From: an uncultured bacterium
GTDB taxonomy: Bacteria > Verrucomicrobiota > Verrucomicrobiia > CAIQCK01
Assembly (NCBI GenBank): GCA_903870275.1
Contig: CAIQCK010000020.1
Coordinates: 118,117 to 182,116 of the forward strand
Reading direction: 5' to 3'
DNA: 64,000 bases
Below are positions 8,851-17,577 of this stretch, one piece after another (positions within the stretch are counted from its first letter, which is position 1; every line of letters begins with the position of its first letter). The translations under genes were made by a program, and so were the position numbers. The notes beneath the pieces were generated by a model. It was not told where the DNA came from. It worked only from the letters and a program-made list of their open reading frames with translations, and did no database searches.

Positions 8851-9098
8851 GGGGAGGATGATCGTTCCGCCGCCGGCCGCCGCCGTCCACGTTGGGGGCG
8901 GTTTCGCCACATTCGGTGACCAGAATGCGGCGTGCCCGCCAGATCGGCCACGATCTGTTCCACCGGCGTCTGGCGGCTGGTCGCCGCCTTGAGCCTTTCC
9001 GTGCCATCCGTGCCATCCGTGGATGGTTTCCGGTTGCCGTTTTTGGTCTCCGGCGGGACTCCCTGTACTCGCGTGGCTGCGCATTTCATTGCGGGGCC

Positions 9099-9139
9099 AA
9101 AGTAAAGCAATTTCTCTATCATGTCAAGAGAAATTTGCT
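9099..9139 (-). promoter_or_regulatory. Possible minus-strand promoter inside an inverted repeat
   Basis: On the minus strand a perfect -35-like TTGACA (9127-9122) is followed 17 bases later by TACTTT (9104-9099). The -35 lies in the loop and right arm of an inverted repeat, agcaatttctct (9106-9117) with agagaaatttgct (9127-9139), one base bulged. The -10 match is weak. Downstream on this strand there is only the repeat-rich stretch to 8308, so the product, if any, would be non-coding. Confidence 0.35.
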
Positions 9140-9469
9140 ACTATTTTCGGTGGACGCGGCGTGACCTGGATTGCGTCCCGGCTGCACATGGGTCACATCT
9201 CGAGGGTGAGCAACGCTGTTGGCAGGATTTCAAAATCACAAAATGAATGAACACGGAGGTTGCTTGACGGAATGCAAAGATCATAGGACTGACCCCTTTT
9301 TCGTAAGGCAATTTCTGCGTTGACGCTAAGGGGCAGCGGGCGCAATCTGCGCGAGCGTTTTGGAGAACAGAAAGGTGGATGCTGGTTCCGAACAACAACG
9401 CAAGGCTATACCAACTGCCACCGATCTACCCGTCAGGTCGCAAATATTGACGCCATCAGGGAAATTTAA

Positions 9470-10816
9470 ATGAGACTTCTTGTCGTCCTGCCGTTTGTTG
9501 TTCTTTTGCTTGCAGCAACCAGTCATGTAAGCGCGACGGAGTACTACGTTGCCCCAAACGGGAACGACGCCAATCTTGGGACTGAACCACAGCCGTGGAA
9601 GACAATCCAGAAAGCGGCCGGTACCTTGCTTGCCGGTGACACGGTTTATATCAAGGCCGGGACCTATAATGAGAGGGTTATCCCCAAGAACTCAGGGACC
9701 GCTACGCAGAGTATCACCTATGCGGCCTATCCCGGCCATGAAGTCATTGTGGACGGCAAGGGCATCGCCTTCGGATGGGGATCGGGTCTGTTCCACATCA
9801 AAGACAAAAGTGGCATCAAGGTCTTGGGGATTCGCATTGTGAACTCGGCATACTATGGCGTGAGTGTATCCGGTAACGCGAGTTACATCAGCATTGAGAG
9901 AAACTGTTTGCGCGGCTGTCAGTCCAGCGGAATTCACGTCTGGTCACAAAAACGCACTACAACGATCAGTCACATTATGATCGCCGACAATGAGGTCACC
10001 GAAACGAACATGAATGGCGATCAGGAGGGAATCTCAGTCTGTGGGGCCGATACATTTGAGATTCGCGGCAACCACGTCCATCATATACACAAAGAAGGGA
10101 TTGACACGAAGGAGGGTTGTTCCAACGGAAAGATCCGCAAGAACTACGTCCACCACATGCTGGGCTTCAGACAGCCGAATGGGGCGGTTGTATGTACCGT
10201 CGGCATATACGTGGACACCTATGGGGATACCCGCAATATCGAAGTCTCTGAGAACATCACACATAACTGCGGTTCCGGTTTTGCGATCGCCTCGGAGGGT
10301 GGGCAGCCTTCGGAAAATGTCAGGTTTGTGAACAACATTGCCTACAACAACCAGGACGGTTTCGTTGTTGCACCCTGGGGCAAAGGAGGACCGCTGAAGA
10401 ACATTGCGCTAGTGAATAACGTCTCCTATGCCAACCGGCGCAAAGGGATATTCGTTCAGCATAAGAACATAGAGAAGGTCATCGTAAGGAACAACATTTG
10501 CAGTCAGAATACCGAGGCGCAGATCGTAGTGAATGATCCAATGCAACAAGGCGTTACTCTGGATCACAACTTTGTTGACGGCTTTAGAAAGTATAAGATG
10601 ACTTGGAAAGGGGAAGCTTGGCAAGAGGTGTGCGGTGATGATGTGGTTACCGGGGATCCACGGTTTGTAAATGCGATTGGAGGGGACTTCCATTTAAACA
10701 AGGATTCGCCTGCAATAGACAGGGGTTCGTCTGTTGGCGCGCCGAGCGTTGATCATGATGGAAATCGCCGTCCCGAAGGTCCGAGCGCGGACATCGGTGT
10801 GTACGAACACAAATAG
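9470..10816 (+). CDS. Secreted right-handed beta-helix protein (DUF1565)
   Basis: The 448-residue product has a signal peptide (about residues 1-22, ending SHVSA) followed at once by YYVAPNGNDANLGTEPQPW, the DUF1565 start, and then a right-handed parallel beta-helix with repeated N-N-x-I/V turns (for example FVNNIAYNNQDGF). The C-terminus ends in a DIGVYE motif typical of choice-of-anchor tails. The fold is shared by pectate lyases and other polysaccharide-acting proteins, but no catalytic residues are certain. Codon use is clearly more AT-rich than in most of the window, and it is coupled to the following gene, so both were probably acquired together. Confidence 0.82.
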   Translation: MRLLVVLPFVVLLLAATSHVSATEYYVAPNGNDANLGTEPQPWKTIQKAAGTLLAGDTVYIKAGTYNERVIPKNSGTATQSITYAAYPGHEVIVDGKGIAFGWGSGLFHIKDKSGIKVLGIRIVNSAYYGVSVSGNASYISIERNCLRGCQSSGIHVWSQKRTTTISHIMIADNEVTETNMNGDQEGISVCGADTFEIRGNHVHHIHKEGIDTKEGCSNGKIRKNYVHHMLGFRQPNGAVVCTVGIYVDTYGDTRNIEVSENITHNCGSGFAIASEGGQPSENVRFVNNIAYNNQDGFVVAPWGKGGPLKNIALVNNVSYANRRKGIFVQHKNIEKVIVRNNICSQNTEAQIVVNDPMQQGVTLDHNFVDGFRKYKMTWKGEAWQEVCGDDVVTGDPRFVNAIGGDFHLNKDSPAIDRGSSVGAPSVDHDGNRRPEGPSADIGVYEHK

Positions 10817-10845
10817 ATGTGATTGCACAGCAATGGGTCAGGCCG

Positions 10846-11964
10846 ATGCAAATGGAACAGAAGACATCACTAGATAACAGGCTGGTCAGTATTGATGCTT
10901 TGCGCGGTTTGGCGATGTTCTTGATATTGGCCATTGATATCGGCGGGGCTCCTATATTCCAGACGTTTACAAAGTTGTGGGGGGAACCATTCGCTACGGC
11001 TGTCTCCAAGCAATTCAGCTATAGTTTTACTGAGGGCCTGCGATTGTGTTTTATTGCGATGCCCATGTTCCTTTTCGTTGTCGGCCTGGTAATACCATTG
11101 TCGCTTAGAAACAGGCGCTTGGAGATGGATACAAAGACAATATACCTGCACATTGTCAGGCGGTCGGTGATCTTGTTTCTGTTGGGATTGATTGCGGGTG
11201 GGCATTTGTTGAGTTTCAAGTTCGCCAACATGCCGGTTTACAACAACGTACTGGAATACATCAGCATTGGCTATCTAGTGTGCTCGATCCTGGTCTTGCA
11301 TACGACCTCATTGGTGCAGTGTGTTCTGACCGGGGCATTGCTGATGGTGTATTGGGCGCTCTTCGTGTTTATACCGGTTCCGGGCTGGCAAGGGGAACGT
11401 TTCTCGGGTCAGATGAACCTGGCAATTTACATCGATAATGTGGTGCTGGGCCCGTTTCACCGTCAAGGTTCATGGCAGGTTGTGGCGACTATCCCTTTCG
11501 TCGCCAATATGCTTTTGGGCGTGTTGATGGGCCACATTCTGTTTGGCAACCGAAAGAAAGAAGATAAAGCAAAAGTGCTGCTCATCTGTGGCCTGCTCAT
11601 GTTGATAGCAGGCTCGATCTGGGGTTACAGTTTCCCGATTATCAGAAGCCTGTGGACCAGCTCCTTTGTGCTGGTGACCTGTGGATTAACGACCATCCTG
11701 CTTGCCGCGTTCTTCCTGCTTATAGATGTGTTAGGATATGCAAAGTGGGCGTTGTTCTTCACGGTGTTCGGGGTAAACTCGATTGCTGTTTACATGATGG
11801 CACACATGTTTGACTTCCGATTGATCGGAAACATATTCGTCGGTGGAGCGAGCGGCTTGTGCTCGCCGAATGTTCAGGCGTTCATTCAAGCGATGGCTGC
11901 CATGATGGTCATGTGGTTGATCATGTATTACATGTATCGCAAGAAGACCTTCATTAAGATCTAA
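10846..11964 (+). CDS. Multipass membrane acyltransferase-like protein (HGSNAT / DUF5009-like)
   Basis: The product of 372 residues (from ATG 10846; GTG 10819 and ATG 10852 are alternatives) starts with RLVSIDALRGLAMFLI, a signature shared by the heparan-alpha-glucosaminide N-acetyltransferase-like family, in which a membrane protein transfers an acetyl group from cytoplasmic acetyl-CoA onto a sugar across the membrane. About ten hydrophobic segments follow. Linkage to a secreted beta-helix protein suggests extracellular glycan processing, but the acceptor is unknown. Base composition is low-GC like the previous gene. The gene ends 7 bp before a kdpA remnant, which marks the edge of the block. 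Confidence 0.7.
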   Translation: MQMEQKTSLDNRLVSIDALRGLAMFLILAIDIGGAPIFQTFTKLWGEPFATAVSKQFSYSFTEGLRLCFIAMPMFLFVVGLVIPLSLRNRRLEMDTKTIYLHIVRRSVILFLLGLIAGGHLLSFKFANMPVYNNVLEYISIGYLVCSILVLHTTSLVQCVLTGALLMVYWALFVFIPVPGWQGERFSGQMNLAIYIDNVVLGPFHRQGSWQVVATIPFVANMLLGVLMGHILFGNRKKEDKAKVLLICGLLMLIAGSIWGYSFPIIRSLWTSSFVLVTCGLTTILLAAFFLLIDVLGYAKWALFFTVFGVNSIAVYMMAHMFDFRLIGNIFVGGASGLCSPNVQAFIQAMAAMMVMWLIMYYMYRKKTFIKI

Positions 11965-11971
11965 ATGGAGT

Positions 11972-12039
11972 ATCCGGCGACGTACGCGCTCACCGACGGC
12001 ACCAACAACAGCGAGCCGCACGGCTTCAGCGAGATTCTG
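11972..12039 (+). pseudogene. 68-bp remnant of kdpA
   Basis: These 68 bases match kdpA positions 13911-13978 with five mismatches. Translated in frame they read [20 protein letters not shown], against [20 protein letters not shown] in KdpA. The remnant follows the stop of the acyltransferase-like gene directly; an ATG at 11965 opens a 28-codon frame through it that ends at 12051. The fragment cannot be functional and marks a recombination or insertion scar at the boundary between the low-GC block and the kdp operon. Confidence 0.85.
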
Positions 12040-12087
12040 GGAAAACTATAATCTTTGCATCGCCAGCCGGCTGCCTGCTTTCATCAA

Positions 12088-12152
12088 GGTAGGGCCGGAC
12101 CGCCGGGCCGGCCGAAACGACGGTGCGGCGCGCCCGGCGGTCGCGCCCTACC
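12088..12152. repeat. REP-like inverted repeat upstream of kdp operon
   Basis: Arms ggtagggccggaccgccggg (12088-12107) and cccggcggtcgcgccctacc (12133-12152) are complementary at 18 of 20 positions with a 25-base spacer. The sequence looks like a mobile intergenic hairpin unit; further short hairpins of the same GC-rich type follow at 12161-12181, 44379-44486 and 63940-64000. Confidence 0.75.
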
Positions 12153-12160
12153 ACAACACC

Positions 12161-12181
12161 GCGGCGGTCATATACCGCCGC
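12161..12181. repeat. Short hairpin repeat (gcggcggt / accgccgc)
   Basis: Eight-base perfect arms, 12161-12168 and 12174-12181, enclose the 5-base loop catat. The core gcggcggt-accgccgc with flanking ctaca recurs in the hairpin cluster at 44379-44486, so it belongs to an interspersed family in this genome. Confidence 0.65.
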
Positions 12182-12202
12182 TACAAAACCCCTCCGTTGT
12201 TA

Positions 12203-12218
12203 GCGTTTTTTTAACACC
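12203..12218 (+). promoter_or_regulatory. Possible KdpE operator upstream of kdp operon
   Basis: A T-run followed by aacacc (gcgtttttttaacacc) lies about 70 bp before the first small gene. It resembles the T-rich tract ending in ACACCCC that KdpE binds in Escherichia coli. Given that kdpDE are encoded downstream, autoregulated control of the operon by KdpE is plausible, but this is inference from resemblance only. Confidence 0.4.
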
Positions 12219-12288
12219 TTCCGGCGGTCCTTTTATTAGCGGCCCGCTCTCTCTCACACGATAGTCATGGCGTCAAAGGAAAACGCCT

Positions 12289-12372
12289 ATGACTGATTTC
12301 GTTTTTATTGCGGTCACCGTGGTTTTCTTCGCCGTCGGCGCGCTCTACGCCGGCTGGTGCGGAAAACTGTAA
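12289..12372 (+). CDS. 27-residue single-span membrane peptide at head of kdp operon
   Basis: The frame from ATG 12289 to TAA 12372 encodes 27 residues starting MTDFVFIAVTVVFFAVGALY and ending in GWCGKL, one hydrophobic span with a basic tail. An AAAGGA element (12275-12280) lies 8 bases upstream, as expected of a real gene. It precedes kdpF by 8 bp. From memory, short peptides of this kind (ending in a Cys plus basic residues) are found ahead of kdpF in several phyla, sometimes mislabelled as potassium transporter subunits; a role in Kdp complex assembly is only inferred. Confidence 0.65.
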   Translation: MTDFVFIAVTVVFFAVGALYAGWCGKL

Positions 12373-12380
12373 AGGGCATT

Positions 12381-12464
12381 ATGGAAAACCTTGTTGTCGG
12401 TTTCATTGCCGTGGCGCTTTTCGCGTATCTGTTTTACGCGATGATCCGCCCGGAGAATTTCTAA
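12381..12464 (+). CDS. kdpF: Potassium-transporting ATPase small subunit KdpF
   Basis: The 27-residue product (MENLVVGFIAVALFAYLFYA followed by MIRPENF) has the KdpF pattern: one transmembrane helix followed by a Y-A-x-I-x-x-E-x-F tail. In E. coli KdpF is a 29-residue peptide that stabilises the KdpABC complex in the membrane. It sits 11 bp before kdpA and 8 bp after the first small peptide gene, so it is part of the operon. Confidence 0.9.
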   Translation: MENLVVGFIAVALFAYLFYAMIRPENF

Positions 12465-12475
12465 CGGAGCCTCTT

Positions 12476-14302
12476 ATGCAACCTTCCGGCTGGCTTCAAC
12501 TCGCGGTTTACGTCGTGGTGCTCGCGGCGATCACCAAGCCGATGGGGCTTTACCTCATGCAGGTGCTCGACGCCAAGGGCCGCACGTGGCTCGATCCCGT
12601 GCTCCGTCCGCTCGAACGACTGACCTACTGGCTGATGGGCGTGCGCGCGGACCACGAGCAGGACTGGAAGCAATATACCTGGGCGATGCTGCTTTTCAGC
12701 CTGGTGGGCTGCCTGTTCACCTACGCCATCCTGCGCCTCCAGCATCTGCTGCCGCTGAATCCACAGGGCTTCGGGCCGGTGTCGCCGGACCTCGCGTTCA
12801 ACACCGCGGTCAGTTTCACCACCAACACCAACTGGCAAAACTACACCGGCGAATCCACGATGTCGTATCTCTCGCAGATGGTCGCGCTGGTGATCCACAA
12901 CTTCGCCTCCGCCGCCACTGGCATCGCCATCGCGGCGGCGGTGGTCCGCGGCCTCGCGCGGCACACCACCAAACTTCTCGGCAACTTCTGGGTGGATCTC
13001 GTGCGCGTCAGTTATTACTTGCTGCTGCCGATCTGCCTGGTGTTCGCGGTCGCGCTTGTTTCGCAGGGCATGATTCAAAATTTCCAGCCGTTCACGAAGG
13101 CGAAGCTCGTCGAGCCGATGAAAATCCAGGTGGAAAAGAAAAACGACAAGGGCGAGACCGTCAAAGGCGCCGACGGCAAAGCGGTGATGGAGGAGCAGGC
13201 CGTTACCGAACAGGTCATCCCGCAAGGCCCGATGGCCTCGCAGGTCGCCATCAAAATGCTCGGCACCAACGGCGGCGGCTACACCAACGCCAACGCGGCG
13301 CATCCGTTTGAGAACCCGACGCCGCTCTCCAACTTCCTGCAAATTCTCTCGATCTTCGCCATCGGCAGCGGGCTGACTTACTACCTCGGCCGCATGACGA
13401 AGAGCCAGGCCCACGGCTGGGCCGTGTGGGCCACCATGATCGTGCTGTTCCTCGCCGGCGCGCTGGCGTGCTGGTGGGCGGAAGCGGCCGGCAACCCGAT
13501 TCACCACCATCTCGGCGTCATCGCCGCGGACGGCAACATGGAAGGCAAGGAAGTCCGTTTCGGCATTTTCAACTCCGCGCTCTTTGCCACGATCACCACC
13601 GACGCCTCCTGCGGCGCGGTCAATTGCATGCACGATTCGCTCACGGCGCTGGGCGGAATGGTGCCGCTGTTCAACCTGCATCTAGGCGAGGTCATCATCG
13701 GCGGTGTCGGCGCGGGACTTTACGGCATGCTCGTCTTCGTCGTGCTTGCGGTCTTCATCGCCGGGTTGATGGTTGGGCGCACGCCGGAATATCTCGGCAA
13801 AAAAATCCAGTCCTTCGACGTGAAGATGGCGATGCTCTCGCTGCTGATCCTGGCGTTGACCATCCTCGGCTTCTCCGCGTGGGCTTGCATGAGCCAATGG
13901 GGTCCGCCCGATCCGGCGACGCACGCGCTCACCGACGGCACCAACAACAGCGGCCCGCACGGTTTCAGCGAGATCCTGTATGCCTACTCGTCCGCCGTGG
14001 CCAACAACGGCAGCGCCTTCGCGGGCCTCAGCGGCAACACGCCCTGGTATAATACCACGCTCGGCCTGGCCATGCTCTTTGGCCGGTTCCTGATGGTCGT
14101 GCCGATCATGGCGCTGGCCGGCTCGCTGGCGCAAAAGAAACTCGTGCCGGCAAGCGCGGGCACGTTTCCGGTCACCGGTTTTACGTTTGTCATATTGTTG
14201 CTCGGCACGGTGCTGCTGATCGGCGCGCTGAACTTCCTGCCCGCGCTGGCGCTGGGGCCGATCGTCGAGCATTTCCTGACCGCGCAGGGGAAACTTTTCT
14301 GA
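12476..14302 (+). CDS. kdpA: Potassium-transporting ATPase channel-like subunit KdpA
   Basis: The 608-residue product starts at ATG 12476 ([20 protein letters not shown]). It contains the selectivity-filter-like segments of the KdpA superfamily, including [36 protein letters not shown] and [16 protein letters not shown]. KdpA selects and passes K+ in the KdpFABC pump. It is about 50 residues longer than the E. coli protein; part of the excess is a charged insert (about residues 215-245, with [15 protein letters not shown]) before the GTNGGG filter, probably in an extracytoplasmic loop. A 68-bp piece of this gene is duplicated at 11972-12039. Confidence 0.96.
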   Translation: MQPSGWLQLAVYVVVLAAITKPMGLYLMQVLDAKGRTWLDPVLRPLERLTYWLMGVRADHEQDWKQYTWAMLLFSLVGCLFTYAILRLQHLLPLNPQGFGPVSPDLAFNTAVSFTTNTNWQNYTGESTMSYLSQMVALVIHNFASAATGIAIAAAVVRGLARHTTKLLGNFWVDLVRVSYYLLLPICLVFAVALVSQGMIQNFQPFTKAKLVEPMKIQVEKKNDKGETVKGADGKAVMEEQAVTEQVIPQGPMASQVAIKMLGTNGGGYTNANAAHPFENPTPLSNFLQILSIFAIGSGLTYYLGRMTKSQAHGWAVWATMIVLFLAGALACWWAEAAGNPIHHHLGVIAADGNMEGKEVRFGIFNSALFATITTDASCGAVNCMHDSLTALGGMVPLFNLHLGEVIIGGVGAGLYGMLVFVVLAVFIAGLMVGRTPEYLGKKIQSFDVKMAMLSLLILALTILGFSAWACMSQWGPPDPATHALTDGTNNSGPHGFSEILYAYSSAVANNGSAFAGLSGNTPWYNTTLGLAMLFGRFLMVVPIMALAGSLAQKKLVPASAGTFPVTGFTFVILLLGTVLLIGALNFLPALALGPIVEHFLTAQGKLF

Positions 14303-14321
14303 CCGTCAACGGGACACGATT

Positions 14322-16361
<2,040 letters not shown>

Positions 16362-16365
16362 TCGC

Positions 16366-16956
16366 ATGAAAACGTTATTCGCTGAAATCCGAAGCGCGGT
16401 GCTGGTCACGCTGATGCTGGCGGTGGTCTGCTGCGGCCTGTATCCGCTGGCTGTTTATGGCGTGTCGCAGGTTCTGTATCGCGACAAGGCCAACGGCAGC
16501 CTGATTGTGGACGCAAAAGGAACCGTGCTCGGCTCGAAACTGATCGGCCAGCCGTTCAGCGCCGACAAATATTTTCATCCGCGCCCGTCCGCCGCCGGCA
16601 ACGGCTTCGACGGCACCAGCTCCGGCGGCAGCAACCTCGGCCCGACTTCGAAAAAGCTGGCCGACTCCATCGGGCAAAACGTCGCCGATTACCGCAAGCA
16701 AAACGGCCTCGCGGCCGACACGCCCGTGCCCGCCGACGCCGTCACCGCCTCCGGCAGCGGCCTCGACCCGCACATCAGTCCGCGCAACGCCGAGCTGCAA
16801 GCCTCGCGCGTTGCCAAGGTCCGCGGTCTGGCCGCGGAGAAGGTGCAGGAACTCATTCGCGAGAACACCGACGCTCCCGATTTGGGTTTCCTCGGCGATC
16901 CGGGCGTCAATGTGTTGCGGCTGAACTTGGCGCTGGACCAACTGCCGGGAAAATGA
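16366..16956 (+). CDS. kdpC: Potassium-transporting ATPase subunit KdpC
   Basis: The 196-residue product has one N-terminal transmembrane helix (about residues 10-33) and the conserved KdpC soluble domain: LIGQPFSADKYFHPRPSA, SSGGSNLGPTSKKL, the ASGSGLDPHISP motif and a C-terminal VNVLRLNLALD. KdpC is thought to assist the assembly or ATP affinity of KdpFABC. Position after kdpB and normal length support an intact complex. Confidence 0.96.
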   Translation: MKTLFAEIRSAVLVTLMLAVVCCGLYPLAVYGVSQVLYRDKANGSLIVDAKGTVLGSKLIGQPFSADKYFHPRPSAAGNGFDGTSSGGSNLGPTSKKLADSIGQNVADYRKQNGLAADTPVPADAVTASGSGLDPHISPRNAELQASRVAKVRGLAAEKVQELIRENTDAPDLGFLGDPGVNVLRLNLALDQLPGK

Positions 16957-16965
16957 GGTGGCGTT

Positions 16966-17568
16966 ATGCCATACGTATTGGAGAACGATTTATTGGAAAC
17001 GAGGAGCGCGCCTGCAAGACCCGCTGGGCGGCTCTCCACGGAGCGAGCCGAGCCGGAACTCTGGCTCCAAAGAATTCTGGTGCCAGTGGACTTTGGCGCC
17101 GCTTCGGCCGTGGCGCTGCGATACGCGGCCGCGCTGGCGCGAGGACGCGGCGCGGCCATTACGGTGGTTCACGTGCTGCAACTCAACATCGTCGGCGAGG
17201 AGCGCGGCGTTCCGCGCACTCAGTTTCTCAACGAGATGCGTGAGGAAACCGAAAAGCGCCTTCACGAGTTTGTCGAGACAGTCTGTGGAGCGGAGATGGC
17301 CTGCGAGTGCATTGTGAAAATCGGCAGGCCGGGCGATGAAATCGTCCGTGTCGCCGCGGAAAAGGCTGCGGACTTGATTGCTCTGGCCGCCAACGAACAC
17401 GTCGGCCTCTTGCATTGGCTGCGACCGCACACGGCTGCGCGCGTCCTCCGCAACGCCCCGTGTCCGGTTCTGCTGATGCGCGCGACGCAGCAGCCGTTTG
17501 TCTGGCAGTGGCGGCGCAGGGGGTGTGACAGCAGGTTTGTTGGTGATTCTCGTGTGCCGGTGACTTAA
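16966..17568 (+). CDS. Universal stress protein (UspA family) in kdp operon
   Basis: The 200-residue product contains a Usp fold from about residue 35: ILVPVDFGAASAVALRYA at the start and the ending RVLRNAPCPVLLM. The nucleotide-binding G-2x-G-9x-G(S/T) signature is not evident in its usual form. The N-terminal 34 residues and the C-terminal basic tail are extra. It starts 9 bp after kdpC with a GAGGTGG element upstream and ends 9 bp before kdpD. KdpD carries its own Usp-like domain; a free Usp protein between kdpC and kdpD may be a partner in signalling, which is inference. Confidence 0.8.
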   Translation: MPYVLENDLLETRSAPARPAGRLSTERAEPELWLQRILVPVDFGAASAVALRYAAALARGRGAAITVVHVLQLNIVGEERGVPRTQFLNEMREETEKRLHEFVETVCGAEMACECIVKIGRPGDEIVRVAAEKAADLIALAANEHVGLLHWLRPHTAARVLRNAPCPVLLMRATQQPFVWQWRRRGCDSRFVGDSRVPVT

Positions 17569-17577
17569 ACTCATGAC

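Noticed and set aside
8430..9122. Minus-strand frame through the repeat region
   Set aside because: Its translation consists of repeat-derived words (DPTRSDQIR, CFYETNPND) and there is no ribosome site, so it is treated as non-coding.
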